From positions 186,001 through 250,000 of the forward strand of contig NZ_JBISCC010000127.1 in the NCBI RefSeq assembly GCF_044385915.1: a stretch of 64,000 nucleotides of DNA, given 5' to 3'. The notes below the pieces were generated by a model. It did no database searches, was not told the origin of the DNA, and worked only from the letters and a program-made list of their open reading frames with translations. Numbering within the stretch: position 1 is the first letter of the stretch; each line of letters starts with the position of its first letter. The stretch is from Thalassobellus citreus (GTDB lineage: Bacteria > Bacteroidota > Bacteroidia > Flavobacteriales > Flavobacteriaceae). Position numbers and translations under genes: made by a program. Below are positions 26,994 through 35,766 of the stretch, one piece after another.

Positions 26994-27154
26994 GCGATAG
27001 CGATTGCAGCGGCATCCTTTTTAAAAGTAAAAGTGTAATAAACTGTGTTTAGAACTATAGATTAATTGATTGCCACTTCGTAGCTCCTCACAATGACGTT
27101 TTAAAAAGATATAGCGGAAAGCGCGGTTTGTTTTAGCTTTTTCTGCTAAAACAA
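26994..27154. repeat. Nested dispersed-repeat element between tcmP and ahcY
   Basis: The outer element begins GCGATAGCGATTGCAGCGGC and closes AAGATATAGCGGAAAGCGCG. Its inner ends pair perfectly (CTTTTTAAAA at 27017, TTTTAAAAAG at 27099). Inside is a second repeat, GATTGCCACTTCGTAGCTCC and on to ATGACG at 27098, related to the CGTCATTGCGAGGAG family. A 10-base hairpin follows at 27128-27154 (TTGTTTTAGC with GCTAAAACAA). No reading frame is apparent. Confidence 0.65.
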
Positions 27155-27164
27155 AATTGCCCAA

Positions 27165-27197
27165 ATAAAAAATCCCAAACATGACTGCTTGGGATTT
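27165..27197 (-). terminator. Terminator for ahcY
   Basis: AAATCCCAA pairs with TTGGGATTT (9 bases). On the minus strand the stem is followed by TTTTTTATTT, about 50 bases after the ahcY stop. Confidence 0.75.
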
Positions 27198-27225
27198 AAT
27201 TTATAATGTAGTTTCTATTTATGAG

Positions 27226-27245
27226 ATTCCTGCTTTCGCAGGAAT
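27226..27245. repeat. ATTCCTGC-N4-GCAGGAAT hairpin repeat after ahcY
   Basis: A perfect 8-base inverted repeat with a TTTC loop, 4 bases beyond the ahcY stop on the minus strand. It has the same arms as the copies at 7902 and 41629. Confidence 0.75.
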
Positions 27246-27248
27246 TTA

Positions 27249-28565
27249 TTAGTATCTGTAATGTTCTGGCTTATATGGGCCATCAACAGTAACACCAATA
27301 TAACTTGCTTGATCTTCGCGAAGCTCGGTAAGCTCTACTCCAATTTTTGCTAAGTGTAATTTTGCTACTTTTTCGTCTAATGCTTTTGGTAACATGTAAA
27401 CGTTGTTTTCGTAAGCATCAGCATTTGTCCAAAGTTCAATTTGAGCTAAGGTTTGGTTTGTAAATGAGTTAGACATTACAAAACTTGGGTGTCCTGTTGC
27501 ACAACCTAAGTTTACTAAACGACCTTCGGCAAGAATGATTATATCTTTTCCGTTAATTGTATATTTATCTACTTGAGGTTTAATAGTGTTTTTGGTATGA
27601 CCGTGGTTTTCGTTTAACCAAGCCATATCAATTTCGTTATCGAAATGCCCAATGTTACAAACAATAGCTTTGTCTTTTAAAGCTTCGAAGTGACGACTTT
27701 GAACAATATCTTTATTTCCTGTTGTTGTAATTACAATATCGGTATTACCAATAACTGTTTCTAGTTTTTTAACTTCAAAACCATCCATAGCCGCTTGAAG
27801 CGCACAAATTGGGTCGATTTCTGTAACGGTTACAATACTTCCAGCACCTTTAAAAGAAGCGGCAGTACCTTTACCAACATCGCCATAACCACAAACAGTT
27901 ACACGTTTTCCAGCTAACATAATATCGGTAGCACGACGAATCGCATCTACTGCAGATTCTTTACAACCGTATTTGTTATCGAATTTAGATTTTGTTACTG
28001 AATCGTTTACGTTAATAGCAGGCATAGTTAATGTTCCGTTTTTTACACGCTCGTAAAGTCTGTGAACACCTGTTGTTGTTTCTTCAGATAAACCATTGAT
28101 TCCAGCAGATAATTCTGGGTATTTATCTAAAACCATATTAGTTAAATCGCCACCATCATCAAGAATCATGTTAAGAGGCTTTCTGTCTTCACCAAAAAAT
28201 AAGGTTTGCTCAATACACCAATCAAATTCTTCTTCGGTCATGTCTTTCCAAGCATAAACCGCAGTTCCTGCAGCAGCAATGGCAGCAGCAGCTTGATCTT
28301 GAGTAGAAAATATGTTACAAGAACTCCAAGTAACTTCAGCTCCTAAAGCTTGCAGAGTTTCAATTAACACAGCTGTTTGAATAGTCATGTGCAAACATCC
28401 GGCAATTCTAGCGCCTTTTAAAGGTTGAGATGCTCCGTACTCTTCACGAAGACTCATAAGTCCTGGCATTTCAGCTTCGGCTAATTCTATTTCTTTTCTT
28501 CCCCAATCGGCAAGCGATATGTCTTTTACTTTATTAGCAACGAAAGGAATTGTTTTTGTGCTCAT
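27249..28565 (-). CDS. ahcY: Adenosylhomocysteinase
   Basis: This 438-residue NAD-dependent enzyme splits S-adenosylhomocysteine into adenosine and homocysteine, keeping methylation reactions running. Signatures include GCLHMTIQTAVLIETL, WSSCNIFSTQD, the NAD loop VCGYGDVGKGTAASFKGAG, TTTGNKDIV, CNIGHFDNEIDM and the C-terminal DGPYKPEHYRY. Length matches the bacterial and eukaryotic enzyme. It is monocistronic and transcribed away from the phosphopantetheinyl transferase gene. Confidence 0.97.
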   Translation of the reverse strand: MSTKTIPFVANKVKDISLADWGRKEIELAEAEMPGLMSLREEYGASQPLKGARIAGCLHMTIQTAVLIETLQALGAEVTWSSCNIFSTQDQAAAAIAAAGTAVYAWKDMTEEEFDWCIEQTLFFGEDRKPLNMILDDGGDLTNMVLDKYPELSAGINGLSEETTTGVHRLYERVKNGTLTMPAINVNDSVTKSKFDNKYGCKESAVDAIRRATDIMLAGKRVTVCGYGDVGKGTAASFKGAGSIVTVTEIDPICALQAAMDGFEVKKLETVIGNTDIVITTTGNKDIVQSRHFEALKDKAIVCNIGHFDNEIDMAWLNENHGHTKNTIKPQVDKYTINGKDIIILAEGRLVNLGCATGHPSFVMSNSFTNQTLAQIELWTNADAYENNVYMLPKALDEKVAKLHLAKIGVELTELREDQASYIGVTVDGPYKPEHYRY

Positions 28566-28700
28566 ATTAATTTTTCTTTTTCAATTTTATAAAATGAAAA
28601 CATCTTTGCATTCGTATTTAAAATAGTTAAATTCGCTTATCAAAAATGTTTACAATGCCATTGGCGGTGCAAAGATAACTAATAACATTTAGAATATTAA

Positions 28701-29327
28701 ATGCCACTTTATAAAACCATTACACCAAATTCACAAACTGTTGTTAAAATCTGGAAGATAGATGAGTCTTTCGATGATTTAATGCAGCCTATTTCATTAA
28801 ATCCGAAAAGTTTAGAGCGTGTTTTAGGTATGAAAAGTGAATTGCATCAACGCGGATTTTTAAGTGTGCGTCATTTATTAAGAGCTTTTGGATATACTGA
28901 TGCCGATTTGTTTTATGATGAAAATGGCAAACCTCATTTAAAAGATGGAAAGCAAATTTCTATTACGCATTCGTTTAATTTTTCGGCAGTTATTATTAGC
29001 GATTTAATTGTTGGTATTGATGTTGAAAAACAACGTGATAAAATAAATGTTATCGCTCATAAATTTATTGATTATGAGTTTGATTATTTAAATGAAAACG
29101 ATACCGATTATATAAAAAAGTTAACTGCCATTTGGTGTGTTAAAGAATCGTTGTACAAGTTGTTTGCTACACCAGGATTAAGTTTTAAAAAGCATTGTTT
29201 GGTTATTCCGTTTGAATTGATTGATGAACAAACAAATGCTTGGATTGACTATGAAGATGAAAAGCACCGTTATGATATTCAGTTTATAGAGTTTGAAGGC
29301 TTTACCTGTGCTTACGCAATTGCTTAA
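28701..29327 (+). CDS. 4'-Phosphopantetheinyl transferase superfamily protein
   Basis: This 208-residue protein should transfer phosphopantetheine from CoA to an acyl or peptidyl carrier protein. The Sfp/AcpS signatures are visible: SITHSFNFSAVIIS, then the Mg-binding GIDVEKQRDK and WCVKESLYKLF with the catalytic Glu and Lys. The compact length and lack of a peptide-synthetase cluster nearby suggest it serves fatty-acid or flexirubin-type carrier proteins, though that is a guess. The next gene begins one base after its stop, so they form a coupled operon. Confidence 0.88.
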   Translation: MPLYKTITPNSQTVVKIWKIDESFDDLMQPISLNPKSLERVLGMKSELHQRGFLSVRHLLRAFGYTDADLFYDENGKPHLKDGKQISITHSFNFSAVIISDLIVGIDVEKQRDKINVIAHKFIDYEFDYLNENDTDYIKKLTAIWCVKESLYKLFATPGLSFKKHCLVIPFELIDEQTNAWIDYEDEKHRYDIQFIEFEGFTCAYAIA

Positions 29328-30062
29328 ATGAAAGCGGTTTATGAAAATATAAACGAATCGATTTTAAATGGCGAAAAACTACTCGCTGTTTTAATTGATC
29401 CTGATAAGTTTTCTGTTGAAACTACCAGTCGATTTATTGAAAAAGTAAATGCATCTATAGCCACTCACATTTTTGTTGGAGGTAGTACTGTAGATGATGA
29501 TGCGACTGAAATATTAGTAGCCGAAATTAAAAAGCACAGCAACTTACCAATTGTTTTATTCCCTGGAGATGTTACGCAAATTACTAACGAAGCAGATGCT
29601 ATTTTGTTTTTAAGTTTGATTTCTGGTAGAAACCCCGAGTATTTAATTGGGAAACATGTAGAAGCAGTTTCTAAATTGAAAGAAACGAGTTTAGAAGTCA
29701 TTCCAACAGGTTATATTTTAATTGAAAGCGGAAAGGAAACAGCTGTAGAGCGTGTTACAGGAACGAAGCCCATGTTAAGCGATAATATCCAAGATATTGT
29801 TGATACAGCAAAAGCTGGTGAGCTTTTAGGTATGAAACTCGTGTATTTAGAAGCGGGTAGTGGAGCCAAAGTGCCAGTAGAGACAAATATTATTACTCGT
29901 GTAAAAGAAAATCTAAAAATTCCGCTTATTGTTGGTGGCGGTATTCGTTGTAAACAACAATTAGAAGATGCCTATAAAGCAGGAGCCAATTTGGTAGTTA
30001 TTGGAACTGCTTTTGAAGACGATGAATTGTTTTTTAATTCTATAAAATCGTCTAATTTTTAA
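29328..30062 (+). CDS. Geranylgeranylglyceryl/heptaprenylglyceryl phosphate synthase
   Basis: This 244-residue TIM-barrel prenyltransferase of the PcrB/GGGPS family joins a prenyl diphosphate to glycerol-1-phosphate through an ether bond. The family motifs are present: LAVLIDPDKFS near the N-terminus, HIFVGGST, FPGDVTQI, SGRNPEYLIGKH, IPTGYILIESG, YLEAGSGA, VGGGIR and the final NLVVIGTAFE. Enzymes of this kind make the first archaeal lipid intermediate. Bacteroidota homologues are known in the literature, but the fate of the product is not clear. It follows the phosphopantetheinyl transferase with no gap. Confidence 0.93.
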   Translation: MKAVYENINESILNGEKLLAVLIDPDKFSVETTSRFIEKVNASIATHIFVGGSTVDDDATEILVAEIKKHSNLPIVLFPGDVTQITNEADAILFLSLISGRNPEYLIGKHVEAVSKLKETSLEVIPTGYILIESGKETAVERVTGTKPMLSDNIQDIVDTAKAGELLGMKLVYLEAGSGAKVPVETNIITRVKENLKIPLIVGGGIRCKQQLEDAYKAGANLVVIGTAFEDDELFFNSIKSSNF

Positions 30063-32826
30063 TTTCTAAACGGGTTGAGAATTCTGGATCTATTTCTAAA
30101 GTATTTATACCTGTTTTAGTAAAATCTGGTTGTTTATCAAAGTAGATTTTAGGATCTTTTTTAAAAGGTTCAATTTCAAAAATAAGAGGTGTGTCTTTTT
30201 CTAATTTAATATCTGTTAGATTGATAGACCAAGTGGTGTCATTATTAAAATTATCTGCAACCAAACTTTTACCAGAATAACATGTTATTTTATCGCCAGA
30301 ATAATTGATTCTTAAAAACACATTTTTATATGCGTCTACTTGATCTTTGTTTAAAGTAAGTTGATAGCGATAAGGTGTAAAACTAAAATCTTGAAATTGT
30401 ATTGGTTTTTCTGTTATTACAGGTTTTGTTTTATTGCTAACAGTATCCCAAGGCGCAGGAATTTTGTATTGTTCTGTGTTTAGCCAGCTTATATCTGTTG
30501 GAATACATATTTTGTTTGCGTTATAGAATTCAACTTCTAAAACACCAACAAAGGCTTTTTTATTTTTTATATAAGGAAAATCTAATAGGATGTCATTCTC
30601 TCCTTTTTTTAAATAGCCTGTAAAGTCTAATTCGTTAGTTTTTTCAATAGCTATGTTTTGGTTTAGCCATTTGCCATTGATACGAATTATACATGTTTCT
30701 TCTGTTAGAAAATGAAAAGTAGCTTTTTTAATATCGGCAGTATTTTCAAGTTTAAATGCTTTAAAAAACTGTTTGTGATACATCTCATTTTTGTCTTTGT
30801 AATGTTCTGGTGAAATTTGAAGCCACTTTGCTTCATTAATTAAAGCGGTTTTTTCAAGCTTAAAGTTGATGTGCTCTTTCTTGTTTTTTATGGTGTAGTA
30901 TTTAAAGCCGTTTTTGGTTTTTCCTGATAATTTTAAGGTGCTATTTAATGCAATAATTTCATCGGTTTCATGAGTTGAAAATACTTTTATGTTTTCATTT
31001 TCATCCATTGTTAAATTGGCTGTAGAGAGAAAAGCATAGGTTTTGTTTTTGCTTTTAAAATACCAAAAGGTATCCATTTGCTTTTCTGATAATACAAAAA
31101 TTCGCTTCACTGAACCATCACTGTTTTTAATAATAATAGGATTGTTTAGACCTGTTTTAATAGACTTTAAGAAAAAAATAGCATTCGTTTTTTCTTGTTT
31201 TCTGCCATTAATAGTAATTGTTTCAATGTTTTTTGAATCAAATAAAAACTCGGTGTTTATGTTTTTTGTTTCTTTAAAATACCAATCTTCAGTTTTCTTG
31301 TTTTTAATATTACAAATGGGTTGTGTTGTACTATACTTTAGAATATTATGACCCATTTTAAGATTTACAGGCCATATAAAAACAGTGCTGTCTTCTATCT
31401 TTATTGGTGAAGATGGTATTTTAATATCTCCTTCTTTTAATTTAATATGAAACTGAATATCTTCCTTAGTAGACTTTTTATACCCTCTATAATAATTTGA
31501 AACAAATAAATATCCGCTATTATCTTTTACTCTTAATGCGTATTGTAAATTATCTGGATTGTTATTATCTAAAGGAATAATAGGCGTTATGGGAGCAAGT
31601 TGCTCTCCAAACTCCGATAAGAAATAATGTAAAGGTTTTAATTTATGATATGCTGATGCTATTTCACCAGTTTCTCTTATGGCTGCTTGAAAATCATAAG
31701 ATATAATAGGGTATTCATTCCAATAGCCAGATTCATACCTTTCTTCATGTAATGTGGTATGTTTTCCAACAGGATTTAACCCGCCTGTAAATACATAATA
31801 TCCAGGTAAATTACTTCCAGAAGCCACGTTAGATGTTGCAATAGTAACACCATCAATAGGATTTAAAATAGGTCTTCTGTGTTCTGAAATTTGATTGCCA
31901 ATTCCTAATTCGCACGTAAAATAAGGATATAACGAGTAGTTTGGTTTGTATTTAGCAGTACTAGCTTCGTTACCTATACTTTGATCGTTTATAGGTTTGT
32001 TAAACACATAGCTGGCATTAGATTTTATTTTTTTAATATCGGTATTCCAAGGTGCAGCAGGATAACCACCCCAAAGCGGAATCACTTCATTTTCTGGTGT
32101 AGAGGTGTTTCTCCAGCCAGTAATAGTGTACATAGGCACATCCATACAATACTTTAAAGCCATGTTTTTTAAAGTCATAATATGTTTTTCGCCACCTTTT
32201 CCTCTCCAATATTCGTTTTCTAATTGAATTCCAATAATAGGCCCATTATCTTTGTAATAAAGTCCTTTTAATTGCTCAGAGATTTCACGATACCATTGGT
32301 CAACATGTTCAAGGTATTTAGCATCGTTGGTTCGTGGTTTAAAGGCTTTTTGATTTACAATCCAATCTGGTAATCCGCCATTTCTAACTTCGCCATGACA
32401 CCAAGGCCCAATACGTGGATATGCCCAAACATCATGTTTTTTACAAAGCTCTATAAAGTGTTTTAAGTTTTTACTGCCGTTCCAATTAAAAACACTTTTT
32501 TCCTCTTCATGATAAATCCAAAAAACATAAGTAGAAATAATGGTAATACCATTGGCTTTCATTTTTAGAATTAATTCTTCCCATTTATCAGGATTACATC
32601 TTGAAAAATGAATTTCTCCCATAACAGGAATCATAGGTTTTCCTGCTAATGATAAGAACTTGTTGTTAATAGTAATTTCTTTTCCAGCAAGTCCTGGGTT
32701 ACCCATTTTTAAACTATTCTCAATAATTTTAGGGGGTTCAATTTGTGCATCAATAGTAATGGTTTGACTATTTACAGACACTGTTGATAATAATAAAAGG
32801 AGAATATAATGAAAGCGAAATTTCAT
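30052..32826 (-). CDS. GH35 family beta-galactosidase, exported
   Basis: This is a 924-residue glycoside hydrolase. A signal peptide (residues 1 to about 20, ending VSVNSQ) precedes a GH35 TIM barrel: GEIHFSRCNPDKWEELILKM, STYVFWIYHE, acid/base Glu in IGIQLENEYW (E205) and nucleophile Glu in YFTCELGIG (E306). C-terminal jelly-roll domains follow. The ATG at 32826 is chosen over an upstream in-frame ATG at 32916, because it gives a clean signal peptide and falls just after the GH2 stop at 32855. It should release beta-galactose, probably from pectin galactan side chains given its neighbours. Its 3' end overlaps the convergent lipid-synthase gene by 11 bases. Confidence 0.9.
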   Translation of the reverse strand: MKFRFHYILLLLLSTVSVNSQTITIDAQIEPPKIIENSLKMGNPGLAGKEITINNKFLSLAGKPMIPVMGEIHFSRCNPDKWEELILKMKANGITIISTYVFWIYHEEEKSVFNWNGSKNLKHFIELCKKHDVWAYPRIGPWCHGEVRNGGLPDWIVNQKAFKPRTNDAKYLEHVDQWYREISEQLKGLYYKDNGPIIGIQLENEYWRGKGGEKHIMTLKNMALKYCMDVPMYTITGWRNTSTPENEVIPLWGGYPAAPWNTDIKKIKSNASYVFNKPINDQSIGNEASTAKYKPNYSLYPYFTCELGIGNQISEHRRPILNPIDGVTIATSNVASGSNLPGYYVFTGGLNPVGKHTTLHEERYESGYWNEYPIISYDFQAAIRETGEIASAYHKLKPLHYFLSEFGEQLAPITPIIPLDNNNPDNLQYALRVKDNSGYLFVSNYYRGYKKSTKEDIQFHIKLKEGDIKIPSSPIKIEDSTVFIWPVNLKMGHNILKYSTTQPICNIKNKKTEDWYFKETKNINTEFLFDSKNIETITINGRKQEKTNAIFFLKSIKTGLNNPIIIKNSDGSVKRIFVLSEKQMDTFWYFKSKNKTYAFLSTANLTMDENENIKVFSTHETDEIIALNSTLKLSGKTKNGFKYYTIKNKKEHINFKLEKTALINEAKWLQISPEHYKDKNEMYHKQFFKAFKLENTADIKKATFHFLTEETCIIRINGKWLNQNIAIEKTNELDFTGYLKKGENDILLDFPYIKNKKAFVGVLEVEFYNANKICIPTDISWLNTEQYKIPAPWDTVSNKTKPVITEKPIQFQDFSFTPYRYQLTLNKDQVDAYKNVFLRINYSGDKITCYSGKSLVADNFNNDTTWSINLTDIKLEKDTPLIFEIEPFKKDPKIYFDKQPDFTKTGINTLEIDPEFSTRLEIKN

Positions 32827-32854
32827 ATAATTAAAAATCTTTAAGTGATGCTCT

Positions 32855-35695
32855 TTATGGGTTTTCAGTGACATAAGAATTCCATACTTCGCGTTCTTTC
32901 TTTTCAAATAACTCATTAATAATGTCTAATGAAATCGTGTCATTAGGTTTAAAATCATTTGAATTCATATAGTTTATAATGCTTTTGTATAATTGTTTTG
33001 CTACAAGTTGGTTGTCATTAATTTCATCTAAATTAATACTGCAAACCATTAGTTTTCCTTCACCTACATGTGCTTCAAATAGCATTGCTAATCGTCTGTT
33101 TAAAAACCAAGTATCAATTGGTTGAACGATAGGTCTAAAATTAGCAGGAAAATTTTCAAGATTCATGATTTGCTGTCTGTTTGCAATTTCCCACCATTGT
33201 AAATCGCCATAATAATCTGTTGGAAAATCATTAAACACTGGGTGTTTGTCTTTTAATAAAATACCAGTTGTATGTGGTGGTCTCATTTTAAACCAAGAGG
33301 TATTCCAAAAAACAGGTGTTTGGTATTGTATAATATCTTTTCCGTTTTCTATTTTACCTGCGGCTAACAATAATACGTTACCGCCCTGTTTTAAAATTTG
33401 AGTTGCTTTTGTGTCTAAACTTTTGGTGATGTAGATATTGTTAGTATCAACTTTCGCCTCAGTTTTTGGATATACCCAAACATGCCATTGATTTGTGTAG
33501 TTTCCAACATGGACTTTTAAAGTTAATTTTGAAGCCTTTGTTACAAAATTTAATGGGACATTAATGTTACCAAGTTCATTGCATTTTCCAAAAGGAATTG
33601 CTTCTGGATTTAAATTTCCAGATTGAAGGATTGTATTTGTTTCATCAAGTAATTCCCATTTTGCGTTTGAATCTTTTAAGACTTCACCACTAAAATTGGC
33701 GACTTCAACTTGAGTAGTTAAAGTTTCATTATTATAAAAGGTGTATTTAGGAAGTCTTATAAGTGGTACAACATCATTACAAAACGATTTAAATTCTTTA
33801 GCAGAAATATATCCTTTTTCATCCCAAAAAGCATCTAAAACACCAACTAAAGCGGTGCCTTGTCCAGAAAAATCGTTTAAACTTAACAACTGAAAGCCTG
33901 CTAAATTAGGCGTTCTTAAAGTCGCTTCTATTTCTTGTTTGTAGCAAGATGCTTGTAGTTTTCCAGATGCCATTAAAAAATCATGTGCTTGATCTGCCAT
34001 ATGATGATCTTTTAAATCTTCTTGAAAGAGCTCGAAATTCTTAGCTTTTAGCGGGCCAGTATATTTTTTAATTTCATCAAAATTAGGATACACACACCAT
34101 TGTCCCATTTCAAAAGTAACATAAGGTCTGTTTTGGTTTTCAGTTTTGTCTCTATAATCAAATGTGTTTTGTGGTTGTTCGTTTTTCCAGTTTAAACCAC
34201 GAGGCGGAGAGCGTACAATAAAATCGCTATTTTCTATAATAGACCAACTTCTACCTGTGGAAGCTCCTGTAAATACACGTTGCGGATCGTAGGTTCTAAA
34301 ATGACTTACCCAATTTTCTAAATAAGGTACATAATTTCCTGAAGGTTCATTTCCATAAGCCATCATGCAAAACGAAGGATGATTGCCGTAGGTATCAATA
34401 ATACGTTTTGTTTCTTCCATTAAATAGGTGTCAATGGGTTTTCCGTTTCCTAAGCTCACAGAATATTTTGCCCAACTCGGACCTTCAACTTGAAGGTAAA
34501 TCCCCGCTTTATCTGCTGCTATAAAGGCAGCTTCTGGCGGACAATACGAATGAAAACGCATGTGGTTTAATCCGAATGATTTACATATTTCATAAATACG
34601 CGTCCATGAAGCTTCATCTGTTGGCGGATAACCTGTTAATGGAAATACGCTACATTCTGTAGTGCCTCTTAAAGATATTGGGGTGCCATTTATTTTAAAA
34701 TGTTTCTCTTCTATAGTGAATGCTCGCATTCCGAAAATAGCTTCTTTTACATCTTGAATACCATCTTCATCTTCTATGGCGACTTCAATGTTATATAAGT
34801 TTGGATGAAACTCGCTCCAAGTTTTAAAATCATCACCCATTGGGATTTTAATTGAAAGCTCACTTGCTTCATTTTCAAAGTTGAATGACGAAGGATTTAA
34901 ATTATGCTCATGGTTGAGGCCTTTTACTTTAATAGAAACTTGAATGTTTTTCTGTGCTTTTTTGTTCAGAATAATTTTAGCTTGAATATTTTTATCGCTA
35001 AGATTAGGTGTTATTTTAAGTTGATTGATTTTGTATTCATTGATTGGGTATAAAACCATATTTCCAACAATTCCGTTCCAATTACCTTGTGTATGGTCTG
35101 AAATACTATGCGAATTAATACCAACATCTAAATCTCTTATGGCGTTATCTACACGAATAGTTACTGTGTGCTTTCCTGGATTTATGTTTTGGCTAAAAGT
35201 ATATTGGTGAGATGCCGACAAACTGTTTTGAGAGCCACCATAAACAGTGTCTATCCAAACTTGAGTTTGCCAATGTGGTCTTTCTAATTCTAAACCTATG
35301 GTTTTGTCTTTCCAGTTTTCTGGAATTATAATGTCTTTTTGATACCAAGCTGCACCAACATAATGTTTGTTGGGTGTTAACCAAAACGGAAATTTTAAGC
35401 TGTCTTTTTTTCTGTATTTACGCATTGCTGGATTAAAAAACCAGGTGCTATCGTATATGCTTCCTGTCCATTCGGTAGTTAATGTTGGATTGTCTCCAAT
35501 GCCTTTATCTCTTAAAGAACTTGGTAGTTGAATGGTGTCTTTAAATTTAAGAGTTTGCCATTTTTCTTTTAAACCAACGTTTTCTTTGTCTAGTCTGTAC
35601 GACCAATTTCCTTCTAAATCAATTTGTTTAGTAGGTGAAGCACATTGAAAAAGAGAAAAAATTATAAAAAAGGTTAGCAATGGTTTTATTGACAT
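32855..35695 (-). CDS. GH2 family glycoside hydrolase, lipoprotein
   Basis: This is a 946-residue surface or periplasmic lipoprotein (SLFQC, Cys18). It has an N-terminal sugar-binding jelly roll, an immunoglobulin-like domain and a GH2 TIM barrel with GTTECSVFPLTGYPPTD, FHSYCPPEAAFIAAD, acid/base Glu in AYGNEPSG (E450) and probable nucleophile Glu in YVTFEMGQWC (E529). Additional C-terminal domains make it longer than simple GH2 enzymes. Beta-galactosidase, beta-glucuronidase or another exo-activity is possible and cannot be settled by eye. It sits between the PL11 lyase and the GH35 gene in one minus-strand run. Confidence 0.85.
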   Translation of the reverse strand: MSIKPLLTFFIIFSLFQCASPTKQIDLEGNWSYRLDKENVGLKEKWQTLKFKDTIQLPSSLRDKGIGDNPTLTTEWTGSIYDSTWFFNPAMRKYRKKDSLKFPFWLTPNKHYVGAAWYQKDIIIPENWKDKTIGLELERPHWQTQVWIDTVYGGSQNSLSASHQYTFSQNINPGKHTVTIRVDNAIRDLDVGINSHSISDHTQGNWNGIVGNMVLYPINEYKINQLKITPNLSDKNIQAKIILNKKAQKNIQVSIKVKGLNHEHNLNPSSFNFENEASELSIKIPMGDDFKTWSEFHPNLYNIEVAIEDEDGIQDVKEAIFGMRAFTIEEKHFKINGTPISLRGTTECSVFPLTGYPPTDEASWTRIYEICKSFGLNHMRFHSYCPPEAAFIAADKAGIYLQVEGPSWAKYSVSLGNGKPIDTYLMEETKRIIDTYGNHPSFCMMAYGNEPSGNYVPYLENWVSHFRTYDPQRVFTGASTGRSWSIIENSDFIVRSPPRGLNWKNEQPQNTFDYRDKTENQNRPYVTFEMGQWCVYPNFDEIKKYTGPLKAKNFELFQEDLKDHHMADQAHDFLMASGKLQASCYKQEIEATLRTPNLAGFQLLSLNDFSGQGTALVGVLDAFWDEKGYISAKEFKSFCNDVVPLIRLPKYTFYNNETLTTQVEVANFSGEVLKDSNAKWELLDETNTILQSGNLNPEAIPFGKCNELGNINVPLNFVTKASKLTLKVHVGNYTNQWHVWVYPKTEAKVDTNNIYITKSLDTKATQILKQGGNVLLLAAGKIENGKDIIQYQTPVFWNTSWFKMRPPHTTGILLKDKHPVFNDFPTDYYGDLQWWEIANRQQIMNLENFPANFRPIVQPIDTWFLNRRLAMLFEAHVGEGKLMVCSINLDEINDNQLVAKQLYKSIINYMNSNDFKPNDTISLDIINELFEKKEREVWNSYVTENP

Positions 35696-35766
35696 TGGTA
35701 AAAAATTGTTTAATTATGAATTTAGAATAGTAAATAAAATGAGCGTCTATTTTTCATTTAAAGCAT

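Noticed and set aside
26941..27248. Possible CRISPR array or small RNA between tcmP and ahcY
   Set aside because: The repeats are different elements nested in one another, with no regular unit or spacer length.
32827..32916. Longer N-terminus for the GH35 protein
   Set aside because: It would overlap the GH2 gene end by about 60 bases and place a basic leader before a complete signal peptide that starts at the ATG at 32826.
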